30,895 nt of DNA, taken from contig ASPJ01000009.1 of NCBI GenBank assembly GCA_000405805.1, positions 1 through 30,895 on the forward strand. The letters are read 5' to 3'. Shown here one piece after another: positions 14,622-23,058 of the stretch. The position numbers were made by a program, and so were the translations under genes. How positions within the stretch are numbered: the stretch's first letter is position 1; the number at the start of each line of letters is the position of its first letter. Source of the stretch: Fidelibacterota bacterium SCGC AAA003-L08 (GTDB lineage: Bacteria; Fidelibacterota; Marinisomatia; SCGC-AAA003-L08; D37C17). Under the pieces are notes generated by a model, which saw only the letters and a program-made list of their open reading frames with translations, made no database searches and was not told where the DNA came from.

Positions 14622-16457
14622 ATGAAAAAGACAGTAATAATATTAATCTCATTATTATCACTATTATACAGTCAAATTCCTGAAAGAAGGATTGTTGCTG
14701 AATGGGAACCTGCACTTGGAACAATGATTAGATGGCCTCTAGGAATTCCATCAGATTTAGTAGTTGAACTGGCGAGCGAAAATATCCTTTATGTCCTTGT
14801 AGAAACAAATAATCAACAGAATCAAGCAACAAATAATTTTAATAATTGGGGTATAGATATTGATAATGTAGTATTTATTAATACAGATACTTATAGCCAT
14901 TGGACAAGAGATCATGGTCCTCAATTTTCTATTGGAAATGATTACTGGAGGGTCATTAATCAGGATTTTAATGGTTATCCTGTAGAGACTGGATGTGCAT
15001 TTGAATGTGATGATTCGATGATTCTATTTGATTGTGTTGGTACAGAGTTTTGTAATAATGCACCTCTTTACCCTGAGTATGATTGTTATGTTGACAATGA
15101 TTTATGTGAAGATTTTAATGGTGATGGACAAATTACAGATTGGATTGGTGATGGATATTGTGACGATGGAAGTTGGGGATTAAATTTTTTGTGTGATGAA
15201 TATAGTTGGGACTGTGGAGATTGTGGGGGTGAAATATCTGATGAAAATGGATATTGCGATGATGGTTTATTCATTGGAAATAGAAACCAAATTGAAGGAA
15301 GACCGCTGCCATCTCAAACAAGAGGGTGGGAAGAGGATGATGATACAAATATAGATTTTGCTAACCAAATGAATTGGGATATTCAAGATTTACCATTGTA
15401 TTGGACTGGTGGTAATTTTATGACAGATGGATATGGAATGGGATTTTCAACGGAATTAATGATTAATGAAAATGATATAGGTGAAAATGAATTTAAAGAT
15501 ATTATTGAAGAATATTTATATATTGATGATTACCATATATTTGAGAACCCAAATCAAGAGAGTATACAGCATATCGACTGCCTAGCAAAATTAGTAAATT
15601 CAGAAACAATTATTATTAAGCAGGTTCCAGAATCAAGCCCTGAATATGAATGTATGGAAGATTTTGCAGACTCATTTTACCAATTAAATACTTTTTATGA
15701 TAGACCTTTTAAAATATATCGAATTTTATGTCCAGAAATAAATGGAGGTTCATGGGAAACAAATCCAGTTGCTGCATATACGAACTCCTTAATATTGAAT
15801 GATAAAGTACTAGTTCCTCAATATGGTATTCCTGAAGATGCTCAAGCAATACAATCATATAGGGATGCAATGCCTGGTTATGAGGTTGTAGGGTTTGATG
15901 ATACATTTGGAAATCTCTGGTATGCAGAAGATGCTCTACACTGTAGAACGATGGGAGTATTTAATCCTGATATGATACATATATCTCATAAATCTATTAG
16001 GACTGAAGAGCTTGTTAATAATGGCAATATTTACATAGAGGCTGAAGTTGTTGATTATAGTGATTTTGATACAACATTAGATGTTATTGCTCATTGGAAA
16101 TATAGTGCTGAGGATGGACCCTTTGGAGAGTTTGCATTAGAATTTGAATTAGATAATATATATTCTGGAACATTCCCACTAATTAATTTAAATTCAGAGA
16201 TTGAGTATTTTATTACAGCTACAAATATTTTAGGTAGCAGTGTTTCTCACCCTAATTCAGGATGGCATATATTTAGTTCTGCAGATTCTATTCTAGGGGA
16301 TGTTAATTCTGATAATGTAATTAATATTTTAGATATAATTCTTGTTGTTAATATTATTTTAGGCATAAATGATTTTAATAATTTAGCTGATATAAATATT
16401 GATGGAAGTATTGATATATTAGATGTAGTACAATTAGTAAATATAATTTTAAACTAA
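14622..16457 (+). CDS. secreted agmatine/peptidylarginine deiminase-like enzyme with Notch-like insertion and dockerin-like tail
   Basis: 611-residue exported member of the agmatine deiminase/bacterial peptidylarginine deiminase family (guanidino-group hydrolases). Signal peptide at about residues 1-18. Family motifs: AEWEP (26-30), WTRDHGP (94-100), WTGGNFMTDG (261-270), HIDC (317-320) and catalytic Cys441 in DALHCRTMG. Between WTRDHGP and WTGGN, residues about 125-215 form a Cys/Asp-rich insertion with GDGYCDDGSWGLNFLCDEY and DCGDC, resembling a Notch/LNR calcium-binding module. After the catalytic domain there is an Ig-like segment (about 455-550), then a dockerin-like pair (557-611). The catalytic set looks complete, so the enzyme may be active outside the cell. 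Whether it acts on protein arginine or on a small molecule is undecided. Confidence 0.82.
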   Translation: MKKTVIILISLLSLLYSQIPERRIVAEWEPALGTMIRWPLGIPSDLVVELASENILYVLVETNNQQNQATNNFNNWGIDIDNVVFINTDTYSHWTRDHGPQFSIGNDYWRVINQDFNGYPVETGCAFECDDSMILFDCVGTEFCNNAPLYPEYDCYVDNDLCEDFNGDGQITDWIGDGYCDDGSWGLNFLCDEYSWDCGDCGGEISDENGYCDDGLFIGNRNQIEGRPLPSQTRGWEEDDDTNIDFANQMNWDIQDLPLYWTGGNFMTDGYGMGFSTELMINENDIGENEFKDIIEEYLYIDDYHIFENPNQESIQHIDCLAKLVNSETIIIKQVPESSPEYECMEDFADSFYQLNTFYDRPFKIYRILCPEINGGSWETNPVAAYTNSLILNDKVLVPQYGIPEDAQAIQSYRDAMPGYEVVGFDDTFGNLWYAEDALHCRTMGVFNPDMIHISHKSIRTEELVNNGNIYIEAEVVDYSDFDTTLDVIAHWKYSAEDGPFGEFALEFELDNIYSGTFPLINLNSEIEYFITATNILGSSVSHPNSGWHIFSSADSILGDVNSDNVINILDIILVVNIILGINDFNNLADINIDGSIDILDVVQLVNIILN

Positions 16458-16485
16458 CAGCATCCTGCTTTGGGAGCAGGGGGCG
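16457..16485 (+). repeat. tRNA-Pro 3' remnant R7, truncated
   Basis: D-arm 3' strand and intact anticodon arm (CATCCTGCTTTGGGAGCAGG), then the match stops. T-arm, acceptor end and terminator are lost where the inverted GH63 unit begins. Confidence 0.88.
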
Positions 16486-16508
16486 ATAGCTTTGATCAAG
16501 ATTGCCAT

Positions 16509-18521
16509 TTAATCCTGATTTAATATTTCAATATACAATAAATATAGATGGGCAGCTGTCCAGCTAAAATGAGGTATGTTTAATCCTTGTCCAGTAATTG
16601 GATGATAATTTTCGTATAATGCGGGATATTGAATTTCATTAAATATTTTAAAAGTAAGGTTTACAGCTTCATCTTCATAGCCATACTGTTTCAAGCCTAT
16701 CAATGCGAAATAAGCCTGATCCATCCATACTGGCCCCCGCCAATAACCTTTCTCGGGGTTAAATTTAGAGTGACTAGCATCCAGGGTTGGGAACGGAATT
16801 TTAGTATTGAAAATTTTAGGGTCTAATATTTTTTCAATCACTGCATCTCCTTGAGTCTGTGAGGCAACCCCAGCCCAAAGGGGAATCCACCCCTCAGGAC
16901 CTTTCACTTTTACGAATGATTTATCATCAAGCTTTATGTCATAAAAATATCCATCGCTTGGGTCATACATTAAATTTTGAATCTGCTTTTTTAAATAAGC
17001 TGCTTCTGATATATACTTTTTCACATCTACATTCTTACCCAAAATAGCAGCCATATTTTTTAAATAATTTTTTTCTGCAAACAAATAGGAATTAAGATCT
17101 ACAGATTCCTGATTCATTGACCAGGCACCCTCATTATTCTTTAGCATTTTAATATCATCAAATCGGACAGCATTATCCATTCCGCTTTCCCATCGGGCAG
17201 CAATTTTTGTTCCATCTGCTGAACCATATTCACATAAACCATTACCATCGTGGTCCCTATTTTTATACCACCACTCATGGTACTTTACAATTTGAGGATA
17301 GAGTTCTTCTACAAATGAGCTGTCTTTTGTCTTTACATAAATGGACCAGACCGCCCAAGCAGAAAGAGGGGGTTTTGTATTCCTCCAATTATGGTTTTCT
17401 ATAGTGGTGTCTGGGAACACACAATCTGCTATCATTCCCTGTTTATTTTGAAAATCATACATTGCCCGCACCTGATTTTTAGCTAGTTTTGGTTCAAAAT
17501 TCACTAGAGCTACGGCATGTTTCCAGGAGTCCCAAGCCCAGAAACCTCTGAAATAAGGAAGGGTATAAGAAGGGAATAATCCATCATGTTTTAATTCTCC
17601 ATAAGGAGCACGCCAATTATTAATCAGAGTTAACAAACTTTTAGCAACAATAGATTGTTGAGCAAAAAAAGATACCTCAGAACTGTTATTAGAAGAGATT
17701 GATAATGCATATCTACCCCATCTGTTTTTATTATTATCTAGCACAGAAACTGAACCATTGAGAACTGACTGTATAAATTCAATTTCTGTATCCATATATT
17801 CATCTTCTGAAAAAATAGATATAATAACTTTATTACTAATCAGTTGTTCGCCAATTGTAATGGTTGTCCTTGAGATACCTTCATATCTATTTTCTGAAAA
17901 AAGAAAATCAATGTTGGGGTCTGTAAAGCGTGCTTGTATGACTAATCCATTATCTAATATAACTTGAAAACCTCTATCTATTTTTTCATACTTTGCTTCT
18001 TGGATTAATAATTCCCCAAGCCAGTGGAGATTTGCGATAAATTCTGTATTTGATAGTATAGATGTGTGAATAAGTACTGAGTTAGCAGAAATATATTGCA
18101 AAGTCTGATCTATTTCCAGTCCATTTATTTTTTTATTGAGATGCAATTTTCCCTCATCAAAATATGAGTTTATGGACTTTTCCTCACCTATTATAATACT
18201 CTGAGAATTGATTTTTAAGTCTAGATTAACAATGGATTGACTTAGCCACGCCCCATATTTATAATGCATTAAATAGGGTCCGATAAATCCAAAAACATCA
18301 TTTGATTTATCATTATCAGGTAGAGTAAAACCAAACCATGCTCCAAGATCTGTGAAGACATTTTGGGCAGAATCAGAAGCATCCTTAGGGCTATTAAGTG
18401 AAGAATAGTGAGCACCTAAAGAAATGAGGTTAGATTTTTGATATTTCTCAGCTTGCATATTATTTCTTAAAGTAGTAGCTACTATAATCATAAACATGAA
18501 TAATTTTAAATTGTATTGCAT
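16509..18521 (-). CDS. exported GH63 (YgjK-like) alpha-glucosidase-type glycoside hydrolase
   Basis: 670-residue protein with an (alpha/alpha)6-barrel typical of GH63/trehalase-like hydrolases. Motifs seen: RGFWAWDSWKHAVAL, NTKPPLSAWAVW, YKNRDHDGNGLCEYGSADGT, WESGMDN (residues 444-450, holding the likely acid Asp449) and GYWRGPVWMDQAYFAL. These resemble E. coli YgjK. The frame is open to 18653, but its first codons are only the antisense of a tRNA remnant. The start at 18521 (MQYNLKLFMFMIIVATTL) gives a signal peptide. It is the first unit whose gene runs against the array. The remnant on its left (R7) is cut short, while that on its right (R8) is intact, so it probably arrived by a rearrangement or inverted. 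Likely periplasmic glucan or glucoside degradation. Confidence 0.85.
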   Translation of the reverse strand: MQYNLKLFMFMIIVATTLRNNMQAEKYQKSNLISLGAHYSSLNSPKDASDSAQNVFTDLGAWFGFTLPDNDKSNDVFGFIGPYLMHYKYGAWLSQSIVNLDLKINSQSIIIGEEKSINSYFDEGKLHLNKKINGLEIDQTLQYISANSVLIHTSILSNTEFIANLHWLGELLIQEAKYEKIDRGFQVILDNGLVIQARFTDPNIDFLFSENRYEGISRTTITIGEQLISNKVIISIFSEDEYMDTEIEFIQSVLNGSVSVLDNNKNRWGRYALSISSNNSSEVSFFAQQSIVAKSLLTLINNWRAPYGELKHDGLFPSYTLPYFRGFWAWDSWKHAVALVNFEPKLAKNQVRAMYDFQNKQGMIADCVFPDTTIENHNWRNTKPPLSAWAVWSIYVKTKDSSFVEELYPQIVKYHEWWYKNRDHDGNGLCEYGSADGTKIAARWESGMDNAVRFDDIKMLKNNEGAWSMNQESVDLNSYLFAEKNYLKNMAAILGKNVDVKKYISEAAYLKKQIQNLMYDPSDGYFYDIKLDDKSFVKVKGPEGWIPLWAGVASQTQGDAVIEKILDPKIFNTKIPFPTLDASHSKFNPEKGYWRGPVWMDQAYFALIGLKQYGYEDEAVNLTFKIFNEIQYPALYENYHPITGQGLNIPHFSWTAAHLYLLYIEILNQD

Positions 18522-18592
18522 GTCAAAACTAGATAATTTAACAAGATAGTTCTTAATGTTTCTAAACTTTAATAAATAGTAATAATTAACTA

Positions 18593-18646
18593 ACAGCATC
18601 CTGCTTTGGGAGCAGGGGGTCGCAGGTTTGAATCCTGCCACCTCGA
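18593..18646 (+). repeat. tRNA-Pro 3' remnant R8
   Basis: Near-complete copy: TAACAGCATCC, intact anticodon arm, T-arm with a TTTGAAT loop, ACCTCGA end. Confidence 0.92.
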
Positions 18647-18657
18647 CATTCAATTAG

Positions 18658-18683
18658 AAAGCCTCTTTTATAGAGGCTTTTTT
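18658..18683 (+). terminator. unit terminator after R8
   Basis: AAAGCCTC / GAGGCTTT stem, TTTTATA loop, six T. Confidence 0.82.
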
Positions 18684-18726
18684 ATTATTAAATTGTAAAT
18701 TGTATTAAATCACTTTATCTATATCT

Positions 18727-20625
18727 ATGACAATCGATCAAATTGCTATATTTTGTATTATAATATTCACTTTTGCCTTATTTATTTGGGGAAAATGGAG
18801 ATATGATATTGTTTCGATTATTTCTTTATGTATTTTATTTGTAGTAGATATGATATTAGGTGGAGAGAAGTCCAATTTAATTGTAGATACTGCAGATATA
18901 TTCCTTGGTTTTGGACATCCTGCAGTTATAACAGTCGCTGCAGTTCTAATTATTAGTTGTGCATTGCGTAATGCTGGAGTTGTTGATTTGATTTCACGTT
19001 ATATTGTCCCTTTATCTAAAAATAAAATTGTTCATATCACAACTTTAAGTGGAGTGGTAGCAATCTGTTCTGCTATCATGAATAATGTTGGAGCTCTTGC
19101 TTTAATGTTACCTGTAGCAATTAAAACATCTTTAAAACAAAAACGATCTCCAAGTATTTTATTAATGCCTTTAGCATTTGCAAGTATTTTAGGTGGAATG
19201 ATTACTATGATTGGTACTCCTCCAAATATTATTATATCTACTTTTCGTGAATCTCAGCTATTAAGTTTAAAAATGCAGGCACTCAATGATACAGCATCAG
19301 ATGCGGCAAATTATTTTTTAATAAGAAATATAAATATAGAAGAACTTATTCCTTCTTCTTTTGGAATGTTAGATTTTAGTCCAGTTGGATTCTCTATTGC
19401 TATTATGGGTGTATTATTCATATCAATTATTGGGTGGAAATTGATACCTAAAGAATCTCATAAAAAACCAGGGTCAGGCTCTCTTTTTACAATAGATGAA
19501 TATATTACAGAAATACGTATCTCTGATAAATGCAAGTTTATAGGGTTTAAAGTAGGAGAAATAGAAAAATACACTGAATATAGATTGACAATTTTTGGAA
19601 CTATAAATGATGAGGGGAAAGTTATTAGTCCAGATTCCAATCAGGTTATAGAAGAAAGTGATAGATACTTAATAAAATCAGACCCTGTTGATTTGAAATT
19701 AATGATGGATGAATATACACTACGCTTTACAAAAAAAATGAGAGAGCGTATAGATAAGTTAAAAGATGAAAATACTGTTTTTAAAGAAGTTTTGATAACG
19801 CCCGGATCTCCACTTGAAAATCGAGATCGCACTTATTTTAGAAGGCGTACATCAAATAGTGTGGTACTTATGTCTATTGCTCGCCAGGATGAACCTATTC
19901 AGAAACGACTAGAAAATATAAAATTTAGAATTGGAGATGTTTTATTATTACAAGGAGATGCAGATATTTTAGAAGATAATATTGACTTATTACATTTATT
20001 GCCTCTCCAACATAGAGATATTGAGGTAGGAGTATTTTCTAAAGTTGGTTTATCTTTATTAATATTTTTCTCTGCTATTTCATTGAATATATTCGGAGTT
20101 CTCCCAATTACCTTAGCTTTTATTATTGCTATTTTAATGTATGTTTTTATGGATATTTTGCCAATACGAGATTTATATAAACAGGTTGATTGGCCTATTA
20201 TTGTTTTACTAGGAACTATGATTCCAATAAGTAATGCTCTTCAAACAACAGGATCCTCACAATTAATGGCTGAAATTTTAATCACCATAACTCAAGATCT
20301 TCCCTATTGGTCTATCTTAACATTGATCATGGTAATTACTATGTGTTTATCAGATATTATAAATAATGCTGCTACAGCTCTTATCATGGCTCCTATTGCA
20401 TCTGGAATTGCTATATCTTTGGGGTTGAATATTGATCCATTTTTAATGTCTGTAGCTGTAGGTGCCTCATGTGCTTTTCTTACTCCTATAGGTCATCAAT
20501 GTAATGCCCTGATTCTAGGTCCAGGGGGATATAGATTTTCTGATTATTGGAGAATGGGATTGCCTTTAGAAATTTTAATTGTTTTATTTGGAACACCTTT
20601 AATACTCTATTTTTGGCCTCTTTAA
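18727..20625 (+). CDS. SLC13/DASS-type permease with two TrkA-C (RCK_C) domains
   Basis: 632-residue inner-membrane transporter. The N-terminal membrane block contains the family signatures MNNVGALALMLPVAI and IGTPPNIIIST. The middle cytosolic part holds two TrkA-C-like domains (about residues 250-335, FIGFKVGEIEKYTEYRL; and about 355-440, PGSPLENRDRTYFRRRT to GDVLLLQGDADIL). The second membrane block contains INNAATALIMAPIA and TPIGHQCNALILGPGGY. This layout is found in bacterial SLC13-family anion transporters (sulfate, di- or tricarboxylates). The substrate cannot be read from sequence. The ATG at 18727 has no Shine-Dalgarno; a TAAATT block at 18696-18701 lies further upstream than in leaderless neighbours. 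Confidence 0.9.
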   Translation: MTIDQIAIFCIIIFTFALFIWGKWRYDIVSIISLCILFVVDMILGGEKSNLIVDTADIFLGFGHPAVITVAAVLIISCALRNAGVVDLISRYIVPLSKNKIVHITTLSGVVAICSAIMNNVGALALMLPVAIKTSLKQKRSPSILLMPLAFASILGGMITMIGTPPNIIISTFRESQLLSLKMQALNDTASDAANYFLIRNINIEELIPSSFGMLDFSPVGFSIAIMGVLFISIIGWKLIPKESHKKPGSGSLFTIDEYITEIRISDKCKFIGFKVGEIEKYTEYRLTIFGTINDEGKVISPDSNQVIEESDRYLIKSDPVDLKLMMDEYTLRFTKKMRERIDKLKDENTVFKEVLITPGSPLENRDRTYFRRRTSNSVVLMSIARQDEPIQKRLENIKFRIGDVLLLQGDADILEDNIDLLHLLPLQHRDIEVGVFSKVGLSLLIFFSAISLNIFGVLPITLAFIIAILMYVFMDILPIRDLYKQVDWPIIVLLGTMIPISNALQTTGSSQLMAEILITITQDLPYWSILTLIMVITMCLSDIINNAATALIMAPIASGIAISLGLNIDPFLMSVAVGASCAFLTPIGHQCNALILGPGGYRFSDYWRMGLPLEILIVLFGTPLILYFWPL

Positions 20626-20691
20626 TAGTGCAACCAACTTATTCCCATTTGAGAGTAGAGGGGGTCGCAGGTTCGAATCCTGCCACCTCGA
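20625..20691 (+). repeat. tRNA-Pro 3' remnant R9, diverged anticodon arm
   Basis: TAGTGCAACC start; the anticodon arm is replaced by a diverged, longer stretch. The T-arm GCAGG-TTCGAAT-CCTGC and ACCTCGA end are exact. Confidence 0.85.
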
Positions 20692-20700
20692 CATAATTAG

Positions 20701-20726
20701 AAAGCCTCTTTTATAGAGGCTTTTTT
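20701..20726 (+). terminator. unit terminator after R9
   Basis: AAAGCCTC (20701-20708) / GAGGCTTT (20716-20723), then T-tract. Confidence 0.82.
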
Positions 20727-20738
20727 ATTTTGTATATT
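20710..20738 (+). promoter_or_regulatory. putative promoter overlapping the terminator
   Basis: TTTATA (20710-20715), 17-bp spacer, TATATT (20733-20738). The ATG is 22 nt further on and preceded by a GGGAG Shine-Dalgarno, so this unit is leadered. Confidence 0.45.
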
Positions 20739-20760
20739 ATAGAAATTCAAGGGAGAAATT

Positions 20761-21189
20761 ATGAAGTATATAATATTAATAATAGGACTAGTTAATTTTT
20801 TAGTTGCTGAACATCCTTCAGAGCATCCAACAACAGTAAAATCTCTAAAATTAACAATATCACAACTTGCTGAATCAATTGAAAAATATATACAACAAGA
20901 TGTAGAACTTAAAGGTGGTTTTTTTGTTTTTGATGTAAAAAATGATGAAGTATTAAATCTAACATTAAACAAAATACATAAGGAAAGACTCAGTAATATT
21001 GGGAACGACACATATTTTGCTTGTGCTGATTTTAAAGCTAGCAATGGTAAGGTTTATGATTTAGATGTTTTTATGATGGGAAAATCACAAGATGATTTAG
21101 TGGTAACTGAAATCAATGTTCATAAAGAAAGTGGTATAGCAAGATATGGCTGGCAAAATCAAAGTGGAATTTGGGTTAAAATATATTAA
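20761..21189 (+). CDS. small exported protein, unknown function
   Basis: 142-residue protein with a signal peptide (about residues 1-16, MKYIILIIGLVNFLVA), then a predicted alpha-beta domain. Regions that look structured are LKLTISQLAESIEKYIQQDV, GGFFVFDVKNDEVLNLTL, YFACADFKASNGKVYDLDVF and TEINVHKESGIARYGWQ. It has a single Cys and no dockerin-like tail. I do not recognise the family. Strong Shine-Dalgarno (GGGAG, 20751-20755). Single gene between two array repeats. Confidence 0.7.
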   Translation: MKYIILIIGLVNFLVAEHPSEHPTTVKSLKLTISQLAESIEKYIQQDVELKGGFFVFDVKNDEVLNLTLNKIHKERLSNIGNDTYFACADFKASNGKVYDLDVFMMGKSQDDLVVTEINVHKESGIARYGWQNQSGIWVKIY

Positions 21190-21202
21190 ATAACTAATTC
21201 AT

Positions 21203-21215
21203 TCTGCCACCTCGA
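21203..21215 (+). repeat. tRNA-Pro 3' remnant R10, only the 3' tip
   Basis: CTGCCACCTCGA remains (T-stem 3' strand plus acceptor 3' strand), followed by the usual hairpin. Recognisable only because of its context. Confidence 0.75.
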
Positions 21216-21223
21216 CTTAATTA

Positions 21224-21250
21224 AAAAGCCTCTTTTGTAGAGGCTTTTTT
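21224..21250 (+). terminator. unit terminator after R10
   Basis: AAAAGCCTC / GAGGCTTTT stem with TTTTGTA loop, then T-tract. TAGATT follows at 21257-21262. Confidence 0.8.
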
Positions 21251-21287
21251 ATTTTGTAGATTAAAATATATAATAAAAGGAGAAAGT

Positions 21288-21542
21288 ATGGATATAGCTA
21301 CAATGACTCAATTCTTTAAATGTTGTTCAATTATAAATGTTTCTATCCTTGTCATTAGCTCTATCATTTGCTCGCTATTTTCAGGTTTTGCTTATAATGT
21401 TAACAATAAACTCTTTTCTTTAGGCCTTAGCAAAGAGGAGCATAACCAAATCATATATAAAATACTTGGATACTATAAGATTGTTATTATAGTATTTAAT
21501 GTAGTTCCTTATTTTGCCCTGTGTTGCTGCATTAGTAATTAA
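21288..21542 (+). CDS. DUF6868-like small membrane protein
   Basis: 84-residue protein with two hydrophobic segments (about residues 14-36 and 62-82). It starts near MTQFFKCCSIINVSILVISS and contains FSLGLSKEEHNQIIYKILGYYKIVIIVFNVVPY. The pattern of FF-x-C-x-x-(I/V)N, a central L-x-x-EE, and YKI-x-(I/V)VFN-x-VPY near the end matches what I recall of DUF6868; no search was done. Function unknown. A strong AAAGGAGA Shine-Dalgarno lies 5 nt before the ATG. Downstream (21544-21561) are codons for a dockerin ending, left over from another gene. Confidence 0.72.
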   Translation: MDIATMTQFFKCCSIINVSILVISSIICSLFSGFAYNVNNKLFSLGLSKEEHNQIIYKILGYYKIVIIVFNVVPYFALCCCISN

Positions 21543-21543
21543 T

Positions 21544-21565
21544 AAATATAATTTTAAACTAACAG
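21544..21565 (+). repeat. vestige of a dockerin gene 3' end
   Basis: 22 bp identical to 16439-16460, which are the last codons (NIILN, stop) of the deiminase dockerin tail plus the start of remnant R7. Here no dockerin gene precedes it. Confidence 0.75.
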
Positions 21566-21615
21566 TATCCTGCTTTGGGAGCAGTGGGTCGCAGGTTCGA
21601 ATCCTGCCATCTTGA
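21562..21615 (+). repeat. tRNA-Pro 3' remnant R11
   Basis: Intact anticodon arm TATCCTGCTTTGGGAGCAG, T-arm GCAGG-TTCGAAT-CCTGC, acceptor end ATCTTGA (two changes). Confidence 0.9.
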
Positions 21616-21625
21616 CTTAAAACTT

Positions 21626-21651
21626 AAAGCCTCTTTTATAGAGGCTTTTTT
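21626..21651 (+). terminator. unit terminator after R11
   Basis: AAAGCCTC / GAGGCTTT stem, TTTTATA loop, T-tract. Confidence 0.82.
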
Positions 21652-21662
21652 ATTTGTACATT
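21635..21662 (+). promoter_or_regulatory. putative promoter overlapping the terminator, leaderless
   Basis: TTTATA (21635-21640), 16-bp spacer, TACATT (21657-21662), 5 nt to the ATG at 21668. Confidence 0.42.
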
Positions 21663-21667
21663 CAAAT

Positions 21668-23032
21668 ATGTATAAATTTTTATTTATAATATTAATATCA
21701 TCGTTTCTCTTATCTGAAACTTATATATTTAATGAGAATATTAGAATTACTACATCTGATAACAACCAGAAATTCCCTGAAATTGCAATAGATGATAATC
21801 TCATTCATTTATCTTGGGTTAGCATAAATGGAGGGAGTAAGAATGTTATATATTCTAAGTCTGAAGATTATGGAGAATCATTTTCTATACCAATGCAAGT
21901 AAATCATTTAAATAATAATATTGTTGCATATGGTCAAAGTGGTCCCAGAGTAGCTGTATATCAGAATAAGGTTTATATAACATATACGGATGACAGGAGT
22001 GGACTTACAGCAATTTATTTAAATATATCTGAAGATTATGGAGATACTTGGCAAGAAGAAATCTTGATTTCAGATACACAATATTTAAATGCTTATCAAG
22101 ATTTTGAGGTTGATATCAATGGGAACCTGCATTTAGTATATTATAACTATGCAGCCAATTACCATTTGCAAGATGTAAGATATAGATTTTTTGAAGTAGG
22201 TGATGTCATTTATTTTAATCCTAGCATATTGCTAGGTATTGTTATAGATGATATGGAACCCTGTGATTGTTGTCAGCCTGATTTAGAAATTGATCAAAAT
22301 GGTGATGCTTATGTTATTTATAGAAATAATTTTCAAAATATTAGAGATGCTTATTTAGCGGTTAAACGCTATTCTGATAATGCATTTTCTGAATATTATC
22401 AAGTATCTGATACTCAGGATTATATGGGCTTTTGTCCATCTTCTGGACCTTTTTTAGATATTAATAATGAAACAATTGCAATTTCGTATACTTCTTATAA
22501 TCATGAAAATGCATATATTGGTATATCAACATTAGATAATTTAGATTTTTCTGATTATTTAAGTCTTAATCCTACGTCTAATTCATTTCAGAATTACCCC
22601 TATATTCTACTTGATGATAATCTATATGCAGTTTGGGTAGAACAAGATGGTTGGGATATTTATTATGGTATGAGAGATATAGAATCTGGAGCTATGATAA
22701 ATATTCAAAAGATTAATGATGATAATACAAACTCAACTCAAAAAGATCCAATTATTTATAAACAAGGCGATACTCTATACTCATTTTGGTCTGATAATAG
22801 AAATGGTAATTATGAGATTTATTTTTCTCAAGGATTAAATGAATTAATCATACCAGGAGATATAAACCAAGATAATTTTATAGATATATTAGATATTGTA
22901 ATTATAGTTAATATAATTTTAGGGCAATATCAGCCTGATGCCCAAGAAGTTATAGCTTCTGATCTCAATAATGATAGTTTGATTAATATTCAAGATATAA
23001 TATTATTAATCAATATAATTTTAGGCAATTAA
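21668..23032 (+). CDS. secreted Asp-box (sialidase/BNR-type) propeller protein with dockerin-like C-terminus
   Basis: 454-residue exported protein. The frame is open from 21575, but those codons are a tRNA remnant and terminator; the ATG at 21668 starts a signal peptide (MYKFLFIILISSFLLSE). Asp-box motifs SEDYGESF (residues 65-72) and SEDYGDTW (121-128) mark a sialidase-like beta-propeller. A Cys cluster CDCC near residue 200 (EPCDCCQPDLEID) is typical of such secreted propellers. The C-terminus has two dockerin-like loops (GDINQDNFIDILDIV, SDLNNDSLINIQDII). Catalytic sialidase residues were not identified, so it may bind rather than cleave glycans. Confidence 0.75.
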   Translation: MYKFLFIILISSFLLSETYIFNENIRITTSDNNQKFPEIAIDDNLIHLSWVSINGGSKNVIYSKSEDYGESFSIPMQVNHLNNNIVAYGQSGPRVAVYQNKVYITYTDDRSGLTAIYLNISEDYGDTWQEEILISDTQYLNAYQDFEVDINGNLHLVYYNYAANYHLQDVRYRFFEVGDVIYFNPSILLGIVIDDMEPCDCCQPDLEIDQNGDAYVIYRNNFQNIRDAYLAVKRYSDNAFSEYYQVSDTQDYMGFCPSSGPFLDINNETIAISYTSYNHENAYIGISTLDNLDFSDYLSLNPTSNSFQNYPYILLDDNLYAVWVEQDGWDIYYGMRDIESGAMINIQKINDDNTNSTQKDPIIYKQGDTLYSFWSDNRNGNYEIYFSQGLNELIIPGDINQDNFIDILDIVIIVNIILGQYQPDAQEVIASDLNNDSLINIQDIILLINIILGN

Positions 23033-23056
23033 TAGCGCACCTACTTTAGGAGCAGG
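23033..23056 (+). repeat. tRNA-Pro 3' remnant R12, truncated
   Basis: TAGCGCACCTACTTTAGGAG, matching the D-arm 3' strand and anticodon arm with two changes, then lost. No T-arm or terminator; an inverted gene follows. Confidence 0.8.
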
Positions 23057-23058
23057 TA

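Noticed and set aside
18522..18653. Longer N-terminus of the GH63 protein
   Set aside because: The upstream codons are the antisense of tRNA remnant R8, and the signal peptide starts at 18521.
20697..21044. Minus-strand frame covering the R9 terminator and the small exported-protein gene
   Set aside because: It runs across the terminator hairpin and opposite a gene with a good Shine-Dalgarno and signal peptide.
21575..21667. Longer N-terminus of the Asp-box propeller protein
   Set aside because: These codons are remnant R11 plus its terminator; the ATG at 21668 begins a signal peptide 5 nt after a -10-like hexamer.
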